From: an uncultured Lachnospiraceae bacterium | GTDB taxonomy: Bacteria > Bacillota > Clostridia > Lachnospirales > Lachnospiraceae | NCBI GenBank assembly: GCA_910584915.1 | Contig: CAJUDM010000031.1 | Span: 1 to 52,518 of the forward strand | Reading direction: 5' to 3' | DNA: 52,518 bases | In this document: positions 1-8,372 of the stretch, one piece after another | Numbering within the stretch: position 1 is the stretch's first letter | How the letters are laid out: each line of letters begins with the position of its first letter | Position numbers and translations under genes: made by a program | The notes under the pieces: model-generated | What the model was told of the DNA's origin: nothing | Databases searched by the model: none | Seen by the model: only the letters and a program-made list of their open reading frames with translations

Positions 1-70
1 CCAGATCAAGGGGCTATTCTGTCTGTCCTATTCCTACAATAAACTTACGCTATCAACTGATACCATCTTA

Positions 71-99
71 TTGACATATCCCATTTTCCCTAGTAAACT
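71..99 (+). promoter_or_regulatory. Candidate sigma-A promoter of the ABC-F gene
   Basis: A TTGACA box at 71-76 is followed after 17 bases by TAAACT at 94-99. It lies 64 bases upstream of the ABC-F start codon, which has an AGAGG ribosome binding site just before it. Read from sequence only. Confidence 0.5.
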
Positions 100-162
100 G
101 ATTACAGCTTAAAAGCAGACCGGTTTTAAGACTACAAACGATGGAAAAAGAGGTATGCAGCA

Positions 163-2088
163 ATGATCTTATCCTGTCAGAATATCACAAAATCCTTCGA
201 TGGCAAAACCATCCTGAAACAGGCTAATTTCCATATAGAAGAACACGAAAAAGCCGCGGTCATCGGCATCAACGGCGCGGGCAAGACCACCCTGCTCAAT
301 ATCATCACCGGACGCTTATCCCCCGACGAGGGTGTTGTCAGCATTTCCAGGGGCAAAACCGTCGGCTATCTGGAACAGAATCCCATTCTGGACAGCGAAA
401 ACACGATCTTCGACGAGCTGATGAGCGTCAAAAACTATCTCCTTGTCATGGAACAGGAGATCAGGCAGATGGAACATGAGATGAAACACCGGGAAGGCGA
501 AGCGCTGGAAAATCTGATGAACCAGTATGCCCGCCTCACCACCCGCTTTGAGATGGAGAACGGCTACGCCTATAAGAGCGAGCTGACCGGCGTCTTAAAG
601 GGGCTCGGCTTTGAGGAGTCGGAGTATGACAAACCCGTCTGCACGCTCTCCGGCGGGCAAAAGACAAGGGTGGCTCTCGGCAAACTCCTTTTGCTCTCCC
701 CCGATATCATCCTGTTGGATGAGCCTACCAACCATCTCGATATGAACGCGATCCGCTGGCTCGAGGGTTATCTCGCGACATATAAGGGCGCCGTGCTGAT
801 TGTCTCCCACGACCGCTATTTTCTGGACCGTATCGCCATGAAGATCATTGAGATCGACGCCGGCGTCGTCATGGCTTTTGCCGGCAACTACAGCGCGTAC
901 GCGAAAAAAAAGGAACAGTACCGCATCAATCAGATGCACGCGTATCTGAATCAGCAACGCGAGATAAAACACCAGCAGGAAGTCATCGACAAATTAAAAT
1001 CCTTCAACCGGGAAAAATCGATCCGCCGGGCGGAGAGCCGGGAAAAAATGCTGGAAAAAATAGAAGTGTTGGAAAAACCGACGCAGGTGCGTGACGACAT
1101 GCACATCGCCCTGATCCCGAGCATCACCAGCGGTAAGGATGTATTGGATATCGAAGAACTCAGCAAGGCTTTCGACGCAGAGGTTTTATTCCGGAAAATA
1201 TCCTTTTCCTTAAAGCGGGGCGAACATGTGGCGATCATCGGGGATAACGGCACCGGAAAGACCACGCTCCTTAAACTGATCAACGAACTGCTCCCCGCCG
1301 ATGAGGGCACGATCCGCCTTGGGACCAATGTCCATATCGGCTACTACGATCAGGAGCACCATGTGCTGCACGCGGAGAAATCCATCTACGATGAGATCTC
1401 CGACGAATATCCGGCGCTGACCACCACCGAGATCCGGAATATTCTCGCATCCTTCCTCTTTACGGGGGACGATGTGTTTAAGCTGGTAAAAGACTGCAGC
1501 GGCGGCGAGAGGGGACGTATCTCCCTGGCAAAGCTTATGCTCTCCGAGGCAAACTTTCTGATCCTGGATGAGCCCACCAACCACCTTGACATCACCTCCA
1601 AGGAAATACTGGAAGACGCCATTAACGACTACGAGGGAACCGTGCTCTACGTCTCCCACGACCGCTATTTTATCAACCGCACAGCACACCGCATTCTGGA
1701 ACTGAGCGGACAGACGCTGACCGGCTATCTCGGGAACTATGATTATTATCTGGAAAAAAAGACGGAAAGCAAAACGGCGGACACCGGAAAGCTTCCCGGC
1801 GCTCCTGGTGCTTCTGACACTCCTGTCATTTCTTCCGCAAAAGCCGACTGGCAGGCAAAAAAAGCGGCACAGGCAAAACAGCGGAAACTGGAAAACGACT
1901 TAAAAAAGGCGGAAGCCCGGATCGCGGAACTGGAACAGAAGATCGCGGACATCGATGCGCTGATGTCCTCCGATGAAGTCTGCCGCAATTCCGCAAAACT
2001 CGGGGAACTGTCCGCCGAACAGGAACAAATAAGAAAAGAACTGGATGCCCTGTATGAAGAGTGGGAGCGGCTCTCGGAGATGGCATAA
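163..2088 (+). CDS. ABC-F family ATP-binding protein
   Basis: This is a soluble protein with two ABC ATPase domains and no membrane segment, the layout of ABC-F proteins, which act on the ribosome in translation control or antibiotic protection. Walker A motifs are GINGAGKTT (residues about 35-43) and GDNGTGKTT (about 360). Signature motifs are LSGGQ (about 162) and CSGGE (about 446), and both Walker B segments continue into DEPTNHLD, typical of ABC-F. A charged linker lies between the domains. The C-terminal 85 residues are a predicted coiled coil rich in Lys, Glu and Ala, as in Uup/YfmR-like members. The length of 641 is normal for the family. AGAGG precedes the ATG. The gene faces the next gene tail to tail. 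The subfamily, and whether it gives drug resistance, cannot be decided from the sequence alone. Confidence 0.93.
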   Translation: MILSCQNITKSFDGKTILKQANFHIEEHEKAAVIGINGAGKTTLLNIITGRLSPDEGVVSISRGKTVGYLEQNPILDSENTIFDELMSVKNYLLVMEQEIRQMEHEMKHREGEALENLMNQYARLTTRFEMENGYAYKSELTGVLKGLGFEESEYDKPVCTLSGGQKTRVALGKLLLLSPDIILLDEPTNHLDMNAIRWLEGYLATYKGAVLIVSHDRYFLDRIAMKIIEIDAGVVMAFAGNYSAYAKKKEQYRINQMHAYLNQQREIKHQQEVIDKLKSFNREKSIRRAESREKMLEKIEVLEKPTQVRDDMHIALIPSITSGKDVLDIEELSKAFDAEVLFRKISFSLKRGEHVAIIGDNGTGKTTLLKLINELLPADEGTIRLGTNVHIGYYDQEHHVLHAEKSIYDEISDEYPALTTTEIRNILASFLFTGDDVFKLVKDCSGGERGRISLAKLMLSEANFLILDEPTNHLDITSKEILEDAINDYEGTVLYVSHDRYFINRTAHRILELSGQTLTGYLGNYDYYLEKKTESKTADTGKLPGAPGASDTPVISSAKADWQAKKAAQAKQRKLENDLKKAEARIAELEQKIADIDALMSSDEVCRNSAKLGELSAEQEQIRKELDALYEEWERLSEMA

Positions 2089-2158
2089 TGACAGGCCCGC
2101 CGTTACCGTTCTCGTTTACTGATCACTCCCTGCCATCCAGATCGCTGCCTCTGCCTTC

Positions 2159-3766
2159 TCACTCTCCTGTCGCCTTCCGGTATGCCCCGCTTCCCGTATC
2201 GCTCCATGTCCTTTTGCCGGAGGGAATGATCTCTTCAGTCCCTTTCACCACAGCAAAGATATCCATGATCTGTGTCATGGTGTCCGTATAGGAATAATAC
2301 CCTCCGTTTTCCTTATCATAAGGGGAGCGGTACAACACATAGAGGCGGCAGGCTTCGTTCTCTGAATCCCTGTAGTAGATCAATGTATAGCAGTAGTTCC
2401 CGTCTTCCCCCAGCGGATAATACTCACCTCCCTTGGCATTATAGTCTACAGAAAACTGTTCTCCGATATTCTCCGGTGCCAGCACTTCTTCGTAGATCAG
2501 GCGCGCTTCCCTCGCGTACTCACTCTCCTGCATGCGGTCCGTCTCGTCCGGCTCTGTGCTTTCGCTTTCCTCAGACTCCCCTGAACCCGGCTTCTCCGTT
2601 TTATTCCCGCCTGCTTTTTCCGTATCTTCTCTTTCTGCCTCTTCTCTGCCTGCCCTTTCTGCCTCTTCCCATCCTGGCTTTCCTTCCTCTTCCTGTCCTG
2701 CCTTTTCTGCCCTTTCCTTATCTGCTCTTTCCGCCCTTTTCTGCTCCGCTTCCTCCCGCGTTCTATCCTGTATCTTTTCAAACTCCCTCACATCTTCTCT
2801 GTGTTCCAGAATCCCGCGGTACCCGTCCTCTATATGCTGCTCCAGCAGCGAGACATCTCCTTCATACCCGGTTTTTGCCTTCCCCTGCGCGTTTGCCCCG
2901 CCGAAAGAAACAGAAATATACTCATGTCCTTCCGCATTTTCCGGTGAAAGCCGTATCATGCCCGCATATTTCTGAAAAATATTGTCCTGCATGGCATAAT
3001 CGATCAGCTTCTGTACATCTGACGCCACCGCTTCCATATCCTCTCCGTCTGAAAAATATAACCGGGATCCCCAGCCCTCTTTTTCCTCAAAAGACCTGCT
3101 GATCTCCAGTTCCCTGCATCCCTCCATAAGATACCAGTCCGTCAGCACCCTCACATAGTCGTCGTCCAGCCCGCGCCCCAACGACACATTGACCGGCAGG
3201 TCCGGATGCGCAGGAGATACCGGTACTGTCTCACCGTAAACAGCGCCCCGATCATAAAACAGCATATTTTCTTTGTCAAAGGGCACTTCCAGAAACTCCT
3301 GCCCGTATTTCCTCTCCAGATACTCTATCTCAAAATCCGTATCCCACACTGCTTTTTCCCGGAAGAAAAATGCCCTGCTCCTGCACAGTCCATAGTACGA
3401 TCTCGACAGCGCCGGAGCACGGTTCACCGCGACATACCCGCCAAACAGGCTCCGCTCCTCCTCCACACTAAAAACCAGAAAAAGAAAACAGAAATAACTC
3501 CATATCAAAAAGGATACTGTAAAAACTGCTGTGACAAGATACCGGAGAAACTTAAGTCCCCCTCTCCTGGCATGCCACCTGTGCCAGAGAAAAAACAGCC
3601 AAAGCGGAAACACATACCTTATGGATATATTCCCCAGCACCCAGACCCACATCCTGTATTCCAGTTCCGTCACCCTGCAAACCAGCATTCCCAGACAGTA
3701 CAGCCCCAGCCAGCCGAGATATACGATACTGACTTTTTTGAACATTGAACTCTTTTTCTGCTCCAC
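2159..3766 (-). CDS. Membrane-anchored protein of unknown function with charged low-complexity linker
   Basis: I do not recognise the family. The first 105 residues hold about three hydrophobic segments (near 9-29, 40-62 and 75-100). The rest looks extracytoplasmic. Around residues 330-425 there is a strongly charged Glu/Ala/Lys/Arg/Gly stretch made of imperfect short repeats (EKAG, EEAERAG and similar), then a globular tail rich in Tyr. A GTG start at 3766 is preferred because GGGAG lies four bases upstream. An ATG seven codons in (3745) has only a distant GGAG. The gene is monocistronic, convergent with the ABC-F gene, and separated from icd upstream by a terminator and a tandem direct repeat in its promoter region. 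The real-gene call rests on the good ribosome binding site and protein-like composition. Confidence 0.75.
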   Translation of the reverse strand: MEQKKSSMFKKVSIVYLGWLGLYCLGMLVCRVTELEYRMWVWVLGNISIRYVFPLWLFFLWHRWHARRGGLKFLRYLVTAVFTVSFLIWSYFCFLFLVFSVEEERSLFGGYVAVNRAPALSRSYYGLCRSRAFFFREKAVWDTDFEIEYLERKYGQEFLEVPFDKENMLFYDRGAVYGETVPVSPAHPDLPVNVSLGRGLDDDYVRVLTDWYLMEGCRELEISRSFEEKEGWGSRLYFSDGEDMEAVASDVQKLIDYAMQDNIFQKYAGMIRLSPENAEGHEYISVSFGGANAQGKAKTGYEGDVSLLEQHIEDGYRGILEHREDVREFEKIQDRTREEAEQKRAERADKERAEKAGQEEEGKPGWEEAERAGREEAEREDTEKAGGNKTEKPGSGESEESESTEPDETDRMQESEYAREARLIYEEVLAPENIGEQFSVDYNAKGGEYYPLGEDGNYCYTLIYYRDSENEACRLYVLYRSPYDKENGGYYSYTDTMTQIMDIFAVVKGTEEIIPSGKRTWSDTGSGAYRKATGE

Positions 3767-3780
3767 AGCTCTCCCTTTCC

Positions 3781-3825
3781 GATAATATTTTGTACTTTTC
3801 CATTACGATAATACTTTATACTTGT
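3781..3825 (-). repeat. Tandem 26-bp-period direct repeat in the promoter region of the 3766 gene
   Basis: Two copies of a 19-base AT-rich sequence start at 3781 and 3807 and match at 16 of 19 positions. They lie 15-60 bases upstream of the GTG start at 3766, where promoter elements or operators are expected. Their function is unknown. Confidence 0.5.
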
Positions 3826-3852
3826 CTATCACTGTCACCGCTCATTCCCAAC

Positions 3853-3901
3853 ATAAAAACCCCGACAGCCTCCCACTATAATATGCCCTGCCGGGATTTT
3901 A
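3853..3901 (-). terminator. Rho-independent terminator of icd
   Basis: On the minus strand CCCGGCAG pairs with CTGTCGGG (one G-U pair) and is followed by TTTTTAT. It begins eight bases after the icd stop codon. Confidence 0.75.
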
Positions 3902-3908
3902 GTTTATG

Positions 3909-5117
3909 TTATTCTGCCTCTTCCAGTTTCTCCCTGATCGCTCTGATAAACTCCTGAGAATTTAAAACAGTGACATCCGCAAGGCTTGTGATCAGCGCCA
4001 GATCCTTTGTCATCTTCCCTGACTCTATGGTCTCCACCGTCGCCCTCTCCAGCCTGTCCGCGAAATCGGAAAGCTCCTTATTGCCGTCCAGCTCGCCTCT
4101 CTTTCTGAGTGCCCCTGTCCACGCGAAGATCGTTGCCACAGAATTGGTGGAAGTCTCCTCGCCTGCCAGATGCTTGTAATAATGCCTCTGCACCGTCCCG
4201 TGCGCTGCCTCATACTCATAGACACCGTCCGGCGATACCAGCACGGAAGTCATCATCGCCAGGGAACCGAAGGCGGAAGACACCATGTCGCTCATGACAT
4301 CCCCGTCATAATTTTTGCACGCCCAGATAAAGCCGCCCTTCGACTTCATCACCCTCGCCACCGCGTCATCGATCAGCGTATAGAAGTATTCGATGCCCGC
4401 CTTTTCAAAGGCATCCTTATATTCTTTCTCATAGATCTCCTGGAAAATATCCTTAAACGTATGGTCATACTTTTTGGAGATCGTATCTTTTGTCGCAAAC
4501 CAGATATCCTGCTTCATATCCAGCGCATAACTGAGGCACGCCTTCGCGAAACTCTCAATGGATGCATTGGTATTGTGCATCCCCTGCAGGATACCCGCGC
4601 CCTTGAACTCATGGATAGTCTCCCTGATCTCTGTTCCGTCCTCCCCGGTAAACACCAGTTCCGCCTTCCCCGGTCCCGGCGCCTTGATCTCCACATTTTT
4701 ATACACATCTCCGTAGGCATGTCTTGCCAGCGTGATCGGCTTCTCCCAGTTTTTCACACAGGGCTCGATTCCTTTCACCACAATCGGAGTCCGGAAAACG
4801 GTGCCGTCGAGCAGCGCACGGATCGTACCGTTGGGACTCTTCCACATCTCCTTTAAATGGTACTCCTCCACCCTCGCCGCATTGGGTGTGATCGTGGCAC
4901 ACTTCACTGCGACGCCATACTTCTTCGTCGCCATCGCCGAATCCACCGTCACCTGATCGTCTGTCTCATTCCTGTGCTCCAATCCCAGATCGTAATACTC
5001 CGTCTTCAGATCAACAAACGGCAGCAGCAGCTCCTCCTTGATAAGCTGCCACAAGATCCTCGTCATCTCATCCCCGTCCATCTCAACTAACGGCGTCGTC
5101 ATCCTGATTTTTTCCAT
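3909..5117 (-). CDS. icd: NADP-dependent isocitrate dehydrogenase
   Basis: This enzyme oxidatively decarboxylates isocitrate to 2-oxoglutarate with NADP+, feeding glutamate synthesis. At 402 residues it resembles the homodimeric, eukaryote-like subgroup of bacterial IDH: MDGDEMTR near the N-terminus, SPNGTIR for substrate binding, RHAYGD, a YDGDVMSD metal-binding segment, and AHGTVQRHY near the cofactor site. AAGGAG lies eight bases before the ATG. It is the third gene of a same-strand run Re-citrate synthase, GntR regulator, icd, but has its own 196-base upstream gap and terminator, so it may be transcribed separately. No aconitase gene is present in the window. Confidence 0.96.
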   Translation of the reverse strand: MEKIRMTTPLVEMDGDEMTRILWQLIKEELLLPFVDLKTEYYDLGLEHRNETDDQVTVDSAMATKKYGVAVKCATITPNAARVEEYHLKEMWKSPNGTIRALLDGTVFRTPIVVKGIEPCVKNWEKPITLARHAYGDVYKNVEIKAPGPGKAELVFTGEDGTEIRETIHEFKGAGILQGMHNTNASIESFAKACLSYALDMKQDIWFATKDTISKKYDHTFKDIFQEIYEKEYKDAFEKAGIEYFYTLIDDAVARVMKSKGGFIWACKNYDGDVMSDMVSSAFGSLAMMTSVLVSPDGVYEYEAAHGTVQRHYYKHLAGEETSTNSVATIFAWTGALRKRGELDGNKELSDFADRLERATVETIESGKMTKDLALITSLADVTVLNSQEFIRAIREKLEEAE

Positions 5118-5171
5118 GTTTACTTCTCCTTATAATTTATATTTATTATATTATCATGTTTATACTATAAA

Positions 5172-5179
5172 TTGTACAA
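5172..5179. promoter_or_regulatory. TTGTACAA palindrome upstream of icd, possible GntR site
   Basis: A perfect 8-base palindrome lies 55 bases upstream of the icd start in an AT-rich promoter region. It resembles the longer TTGTATACAA palindrome at the Re-citrate synthase promoter but lacks the central TA, so it would be a weaker or different site. No convincing -35/-10 pair could be fixed here. Confidence 0.3.
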
Positions 5180-5313
5180 CAACCAGCCGGAAAGAAAATA
5201 AAATTCTCAAGGAGCCCCTTAAAAAGCGTCGGCACAATTGGTTAATGTGAAATTTGAAAAGCCATATTTCACACGGTATTTTACGAACCCAGCGTCCGCT
5301 GCCACAATATAAC

Positions 5314-5991
5314 CTAACAATCCTGATAGATTCCGCTCTCCACCATATTTTCAAATGCATTCACCATATGCGCATTGGCAAGTTCCTCCGCTCTGTCCGC
5401 ATCCTTGTCCCGGATTGCCTCCATGATCTGTCTGTGCTCATTGTTGGAGACGCTTGCCCTGTCAGTGGCAAGGCTCTTCTTTCTCACCCGCAGCACATAA
5501 TTGTGGTAATCCTTCAACAGATGTTCCAACATTTTGGAATCACATGCTTCATACAGTATATCATGAAACCGGTTATCCAGCTCGGCAATCTGATCCATAT
5601 GTCCCTTTTTTGTATGAAACTCCGTCAGATAGACGTTCTCCTCCATCTCCTCCATCTGTTCTTTTGTGATATGCTCCGTCGCCCACCTCGCACAAAGCCC
5701 CTCCAGCTTGGAACGGATCATATAAATATCCTTGACATCTTTTAATGTGATACCGGTAACAAAAGCGCCCTTATTCGGAATGATCTGAATCAATCCTTCC
5801 AGCTCAAGCTGCCGGAACGCCTCCCTGACAGGTGTCCTTGACACCCCGAGTTCCTCTCCGATGGCAACCTCTTTCAACTCCTCATGTTCTTTGTACTTAC
5901 CGCTCAGAATATCCTCCCTGAGTTTGTGAAATACCCTCCCTCTTAGAGAATATTTGTCTGTCACCTCATTTTTTACATCATACTTTCCCAT
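5314..5991 (-). CDS. GntR-family (FadR/FCD type) transcriptional regulator
   Basis: A 225-residue regulator. The N-terminal winged helix-turn-helix spans roughly residues 15-80 and contains the typical LGVSRTPVREAFRQLE recognition segment followed by the wing. The C-terminal half is all-helical with spaced His and Asp residues, as in FCD ligand-binding domains, which often bind organic acids. The ATG at 5991 is chosen because AGAGG lies five bases upstream. A GTG five codons earlier has no good site. It lies between the Re-citrate synthase and icd genes, which suggests control of this citrate/2-oxoglutarate branch. A TTGTATACAA palindrome, typical of this regulator class, overlaps the Re-citrate synthase promoter. 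The ligand is unknown; citrate or 2-oxoglutarate is a guess. Confidence 0.9.
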   Translation of the reverse strand: MGKYDVKNEVTDKYSLRGRVFHKLREDILSGKYKEHEELKEVAIGEELGVSRTPVREAFRQLELEGLIQIIPNKGAFVTGITLKDVKDIYMIRSKLEGLCARWATEHITKEQMEEMEENVYLTEFHTKKGHMDQIAELDNRFHDILYEACDSKMLEHLLKDYHNYVLRVRKKSLATDRASVSNNEHRQIMEAIRDKDADRAEELANAHMVNAFENMVESGIYQDC

Positions 5992-6047
5992 ATTTTCCTC
6001 TGCCACTCTTTATTCCCGCGAGCAAAATGCCGCGAGGTTCAATACCT

Positions 6048-6065
6048 ATGTGTCCCGAGACACAT
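6048..6065. repeat. Short perfect hairpin between Re-citrate synthase and GntR genes
   Basis: ATGTGTC and GACACAT pair around a four-base CCGA loop in the 110-base gap. No T-tract follows, so it is not a clear terminator. It could stabilise the upstream transcript end. Confidence 0.4.
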
Positions 6066-6101
6066 TTCACCCGGGCGCTTCAACTTCCATGCCTGTGCGC
6101 T

Positions 6102-7529
6102 TTAACACGCTTTGATCAGATCCATACCCAGATTTTCACATTCTTTATCGATCACGCGCACCAACTCATTGTCCGTCAAAACAGTCACACGCCCTTCCGC
6201 ATACTGCTCATCTACCCACACCTTCACATGTTTCACAAGCTCACTCGTCTTGTCCACCTGTCTGTCCCCGCTCAGCTTGTAATAAGTGTTGATCCAGTGG
6301 GCGATCCCCGCAAGCCCGGAAGTGTTGGATACCGCACAGAGCACCGGCCTGTTCAAAAATTTCTCCGTGTCAAATATGTTATAGATTTCTTCATTTTTCA
6401 AAAGCCCGTCTGCATGGATTCCCGCTCTCGTCACATTAAAATTCTTGCCGGCAAAAGGAGTCCGCGGCGGAATCTCATAACCGATCTCCTTCTCATAATA
6501 CTCAGCCAACTCTGTGATGACAGTAGTATCCATCCCATCCAGAGAGCCCTTTAACTGAGCGTACTCAAACACCATCGCCTCCAGAGGCGTATTGCCGGTC
6601 CGCTCACCGATCCCGAACAGGGATGTATTTACACCGCAGCAGCCGTAGAGCCATGCTGTCGTAGAGTTGGTGACCGCCTTGTAAAAATCATTGTGCCCAT
6701 GCCACTCGATCAGTTCACTGGGCACACCGGCGTGCTTGTAGATTGCATAGATAATGCCCTGCACCGAACGGGGAATCACCGCCCCCGGAAAATTCACGCC
6801 ATAGCCCATCGTATCGCAGGCGCGCACCTTGATTGGTATATTATACTGTTCCATCAGTTTCATCAGTTCCAGGCAGAACGGTACCACATAGCCGTAAATA
6901 TCCGCTCTTGTGATATCCTCCAGATGGCACCTCGGGCTGATCCCCTCCTCCAGACAGTCCCGTATCACATTCAGATAATGCTCCATCGCCTGCCGTCTGG
7001 TCATCTTTAACTTCATAAAAATATGATAATCAGAACAGCTTACCAGAATACCGGTCTCCTTCATGCCAATCTCTTTCACCAGTTTGAAATCCTCCTTCGA
7101 GGCACGGATCCAGCTTGTCACTTCCGGAAACTTATATCCCCTCTCCATACACTGATAGACTGCATCCCTGTCCTTTTTACTGTACAGGAAAAATTCACTG
7201 GCACGGATCAGCCCGTTCGGACCGCCCAGCTTATGCAGATAATCGTAGATCTTTACAATCTGTTCCGTTGTATAGGGAGCCCTCGACTGCTGTCCGTCCC
7301 GGAACGTCGTATCGGTGATCCAGATCTCTCTCGGCATATTATGTGGTACGATCCTGTCATTAAATGGAATCTTCGGCACCTCAGAATAGGGAAACATATT
7401 CCGAAATACATTGGGCTTTTTCACATCGTCCAGTATGTACATGTGCTCCTCTATCTCGAGCAGATGGTTGCTTTCGTTCATCGTGATCGGCCTGTTTGTA
7501 AAAATATCCCTGTTATAAAAATCTGACAT
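6102..7529 (-). CDS. Re-citrate synthase-like enzyme (DRE-TIM/HMGL-like family)
   Basis: The protein belongs to the DRE-TIM metallolyase family with 2-isopropylmalate and homocitrate synthases, and in length (475) and overall layout it resembles the oxygen-sensitive Re-citrate synthase known from Clostridium kluyveri, which condenses acetyl-CoA with oxaloacetate. TTFRDGQQ (residues about 74-81) holds the catalytic Arg-Asp pair and metal ligand, and WHGHND (about 276-281) supplies the two metal-binding His residues. There is no C-terminal LeuA-type allosteric domain, which argues against isopropylmalate synthase. The ATG at 7529 is preferred over an upstream TTG because of its codon and the AAAGGCGGG upstream. 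It heads the cluster with gntR and icd. Homocitrate synthase is the main alternative. Confidence 0.85.
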   Translation of the reverse strand: MSDFYNRDIFTNRPITMNESNHLLEIEEHMYILDDVKKPNVFRNMFPYSEVPKIPFNDRIVPHNMPREIWITDTTFRDGQQSRAPYTTEQIVKIYDYLHKLGGPNGLIRASEFFLYSKKDRDAVYQCMERGYKFPEVTSWIRASKEDFKLVKEIGMKETGILVSCSDYHIFMKLKMTRRQAMEHYLNVIRDCLEEGISPRCHLEDITRADIYGYVVPFCLELMKLMEQYNIPIKVRACDTMGYGVNFPGAVIPRSVQGIIYAIYKHAGVPSELIEWHGHNDFYKAVTNSTTAWLYGCCGVNTSLFGIGERTGNTPLEAMVFEYAQLKGSLDGMDTTVITELAEYYEKEIGYEIPPRTPFAGKNFNVTRAGIHADGLLKNEEIYNIFDTEKFLNRPVLCAVSNTSGLAGIAHWINTYYKLSGDRQVDKTSELVKHVKVWVDEQYAEGRVTVLTDNELVRVIDKECENLGMDLIKAC

Positions 7530-7635
7530 TCTGATATACCCGCCTTTCCTCAAACTGCAGTCCGGATAAAGTCAGGGCAACACTGCATCGCGACATCGCC
7601 CTCTTTCGTCCATCTCTTTCGCCTTTACTGTATTA

Positions 7636-7664
7636 TTGTATACAACCATACACTTTAATGTCAA
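7636..7664 (-). promoter_or_regulatory. Re-citrate synthase promoter with overlapping GntR-type operator
   Basis: On the minus strand TTGACA (7659-7664) and TATACA (7637-7642) are 16 bases apart. The perfect palindrome TTGTATACAA (7636-7645) covers the -10 box, an arrangement expected for repression. The palindrome fits the usual GntR/FCD pattern. The link to the neighbouring regulator is inference. Confidence 0.6.
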
Positions 7665-7730
7665 TCTCCATTTTCACCAAAAAAAGCGAAAGCTCTAATC
7701 CGTTCTTTGGGATAAATACGGATTTTACCA

Positions 7731-7778
7731 TAAAAAAAGTGCGCAGCCCCTTCATCATTCCATAGACTTCACACTCTT
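7731..7778 (-). terminator. Terminator of the coiled-coil gene
   Basis: On the minus strand AGTGTG pairs with CGCACT (one wobble) and is followed by seven Ts. It lies just after the stop of the gene ending at 7794. Confidence 0.5.
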
Positions 7779-7793
7779 TCATGGTTTTTCATG

Positions 7794-8168
7794 TTAACAC
7801 GGGATCATATGATTCATTTTCAGGATTGCTTCCACTGTATCCATCCCATCCTGTAATCTGGCAAATCTTTTATCACTGATATATTCCAGATGCCTCACGG
7901 ACAGATCAAGCTGTCTCAACTTTCTTGTATTCCTGCTCACCCTTACATTTAAAAGATCTACGCTGCCTTTCAGATCCTGGATATCACCTTTCATAATCCT
8001 TATATCCTCTTTCATTGGCGCAAATTCTCTCTCGAATTTTTCATCCAGTTTTTTGTCCAGTTTTTTTTCAATCACCTCGTCAAGTTTTTTATCAAATTTT
8101 TCGTCAAACCTTGCATCAAAAATATCGGAAATAGCCTGTAGATCATCTCTTGTCAATGTCATTTTCAT
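7794..8168 (-). CDS. Small coiled-coil protein of unknown function
   Basis: A 124-residue, highly charged, almost entirely helical protein. Residues about 15-45 are a low-complexity run of Asp/Glu/Lys/Phe/Leu with repeated KLDEK/KKLDE units. The rest has heptad-like spacing of Leu, Val and Ile and should form a coiled coil. There is no signal peptide or membrane segment. The ATG at 8168 is chosen because AAGGAGG lies five bases upstream. An upstream in-frame ATG at 8210 has no such site. A TAGACT-17-TATACT promoter lies at 8230-8258. I do not recognise the family. Neighbours are unrelated, so no function can be offered. Confidence 0.75.
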   Translation of the reverse strand: MKMTLTRDDLQAISDIFDARFDEKFDKKLDEVIEKKLDKKLDEKFEREFAPMKEDIRIMKGDIQDLKGSVDLLNVRVSRNTRKLRQLDLSVRHLEYISDKRFARLQDGMDTVEAILKMNHMIPC

Positions 8169-8229
8169 ATACACCTCCTTCTCCTGTTTCGTATACCAAA
8201 AATTTTCCATTGATTCATTATGTTTAATA

Positions 8230-8258
8230 AGTATACCATATCTGGAGTATAAAGTCTA
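8230..8258 (-). promoter_or_regulatory. Candidate promoter of the coiled-coil gene
   Basis: On the minus strand TAGACT (8253-8258) and TATACT (8230-8235) are 17 bases apart, 62 bases before the start codon. Confidence 0.45.
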
Positions 8259-8372
8259 TGCAATTATCAAGGAACAACGGGAAACCGATTTTACGCAGAA
8301 TTAAAATATACCTGTACAGACTCAAAACAAGAAGTTTCTGATTATGATAGAAAAAAAGATTTTTTTAAGCAT

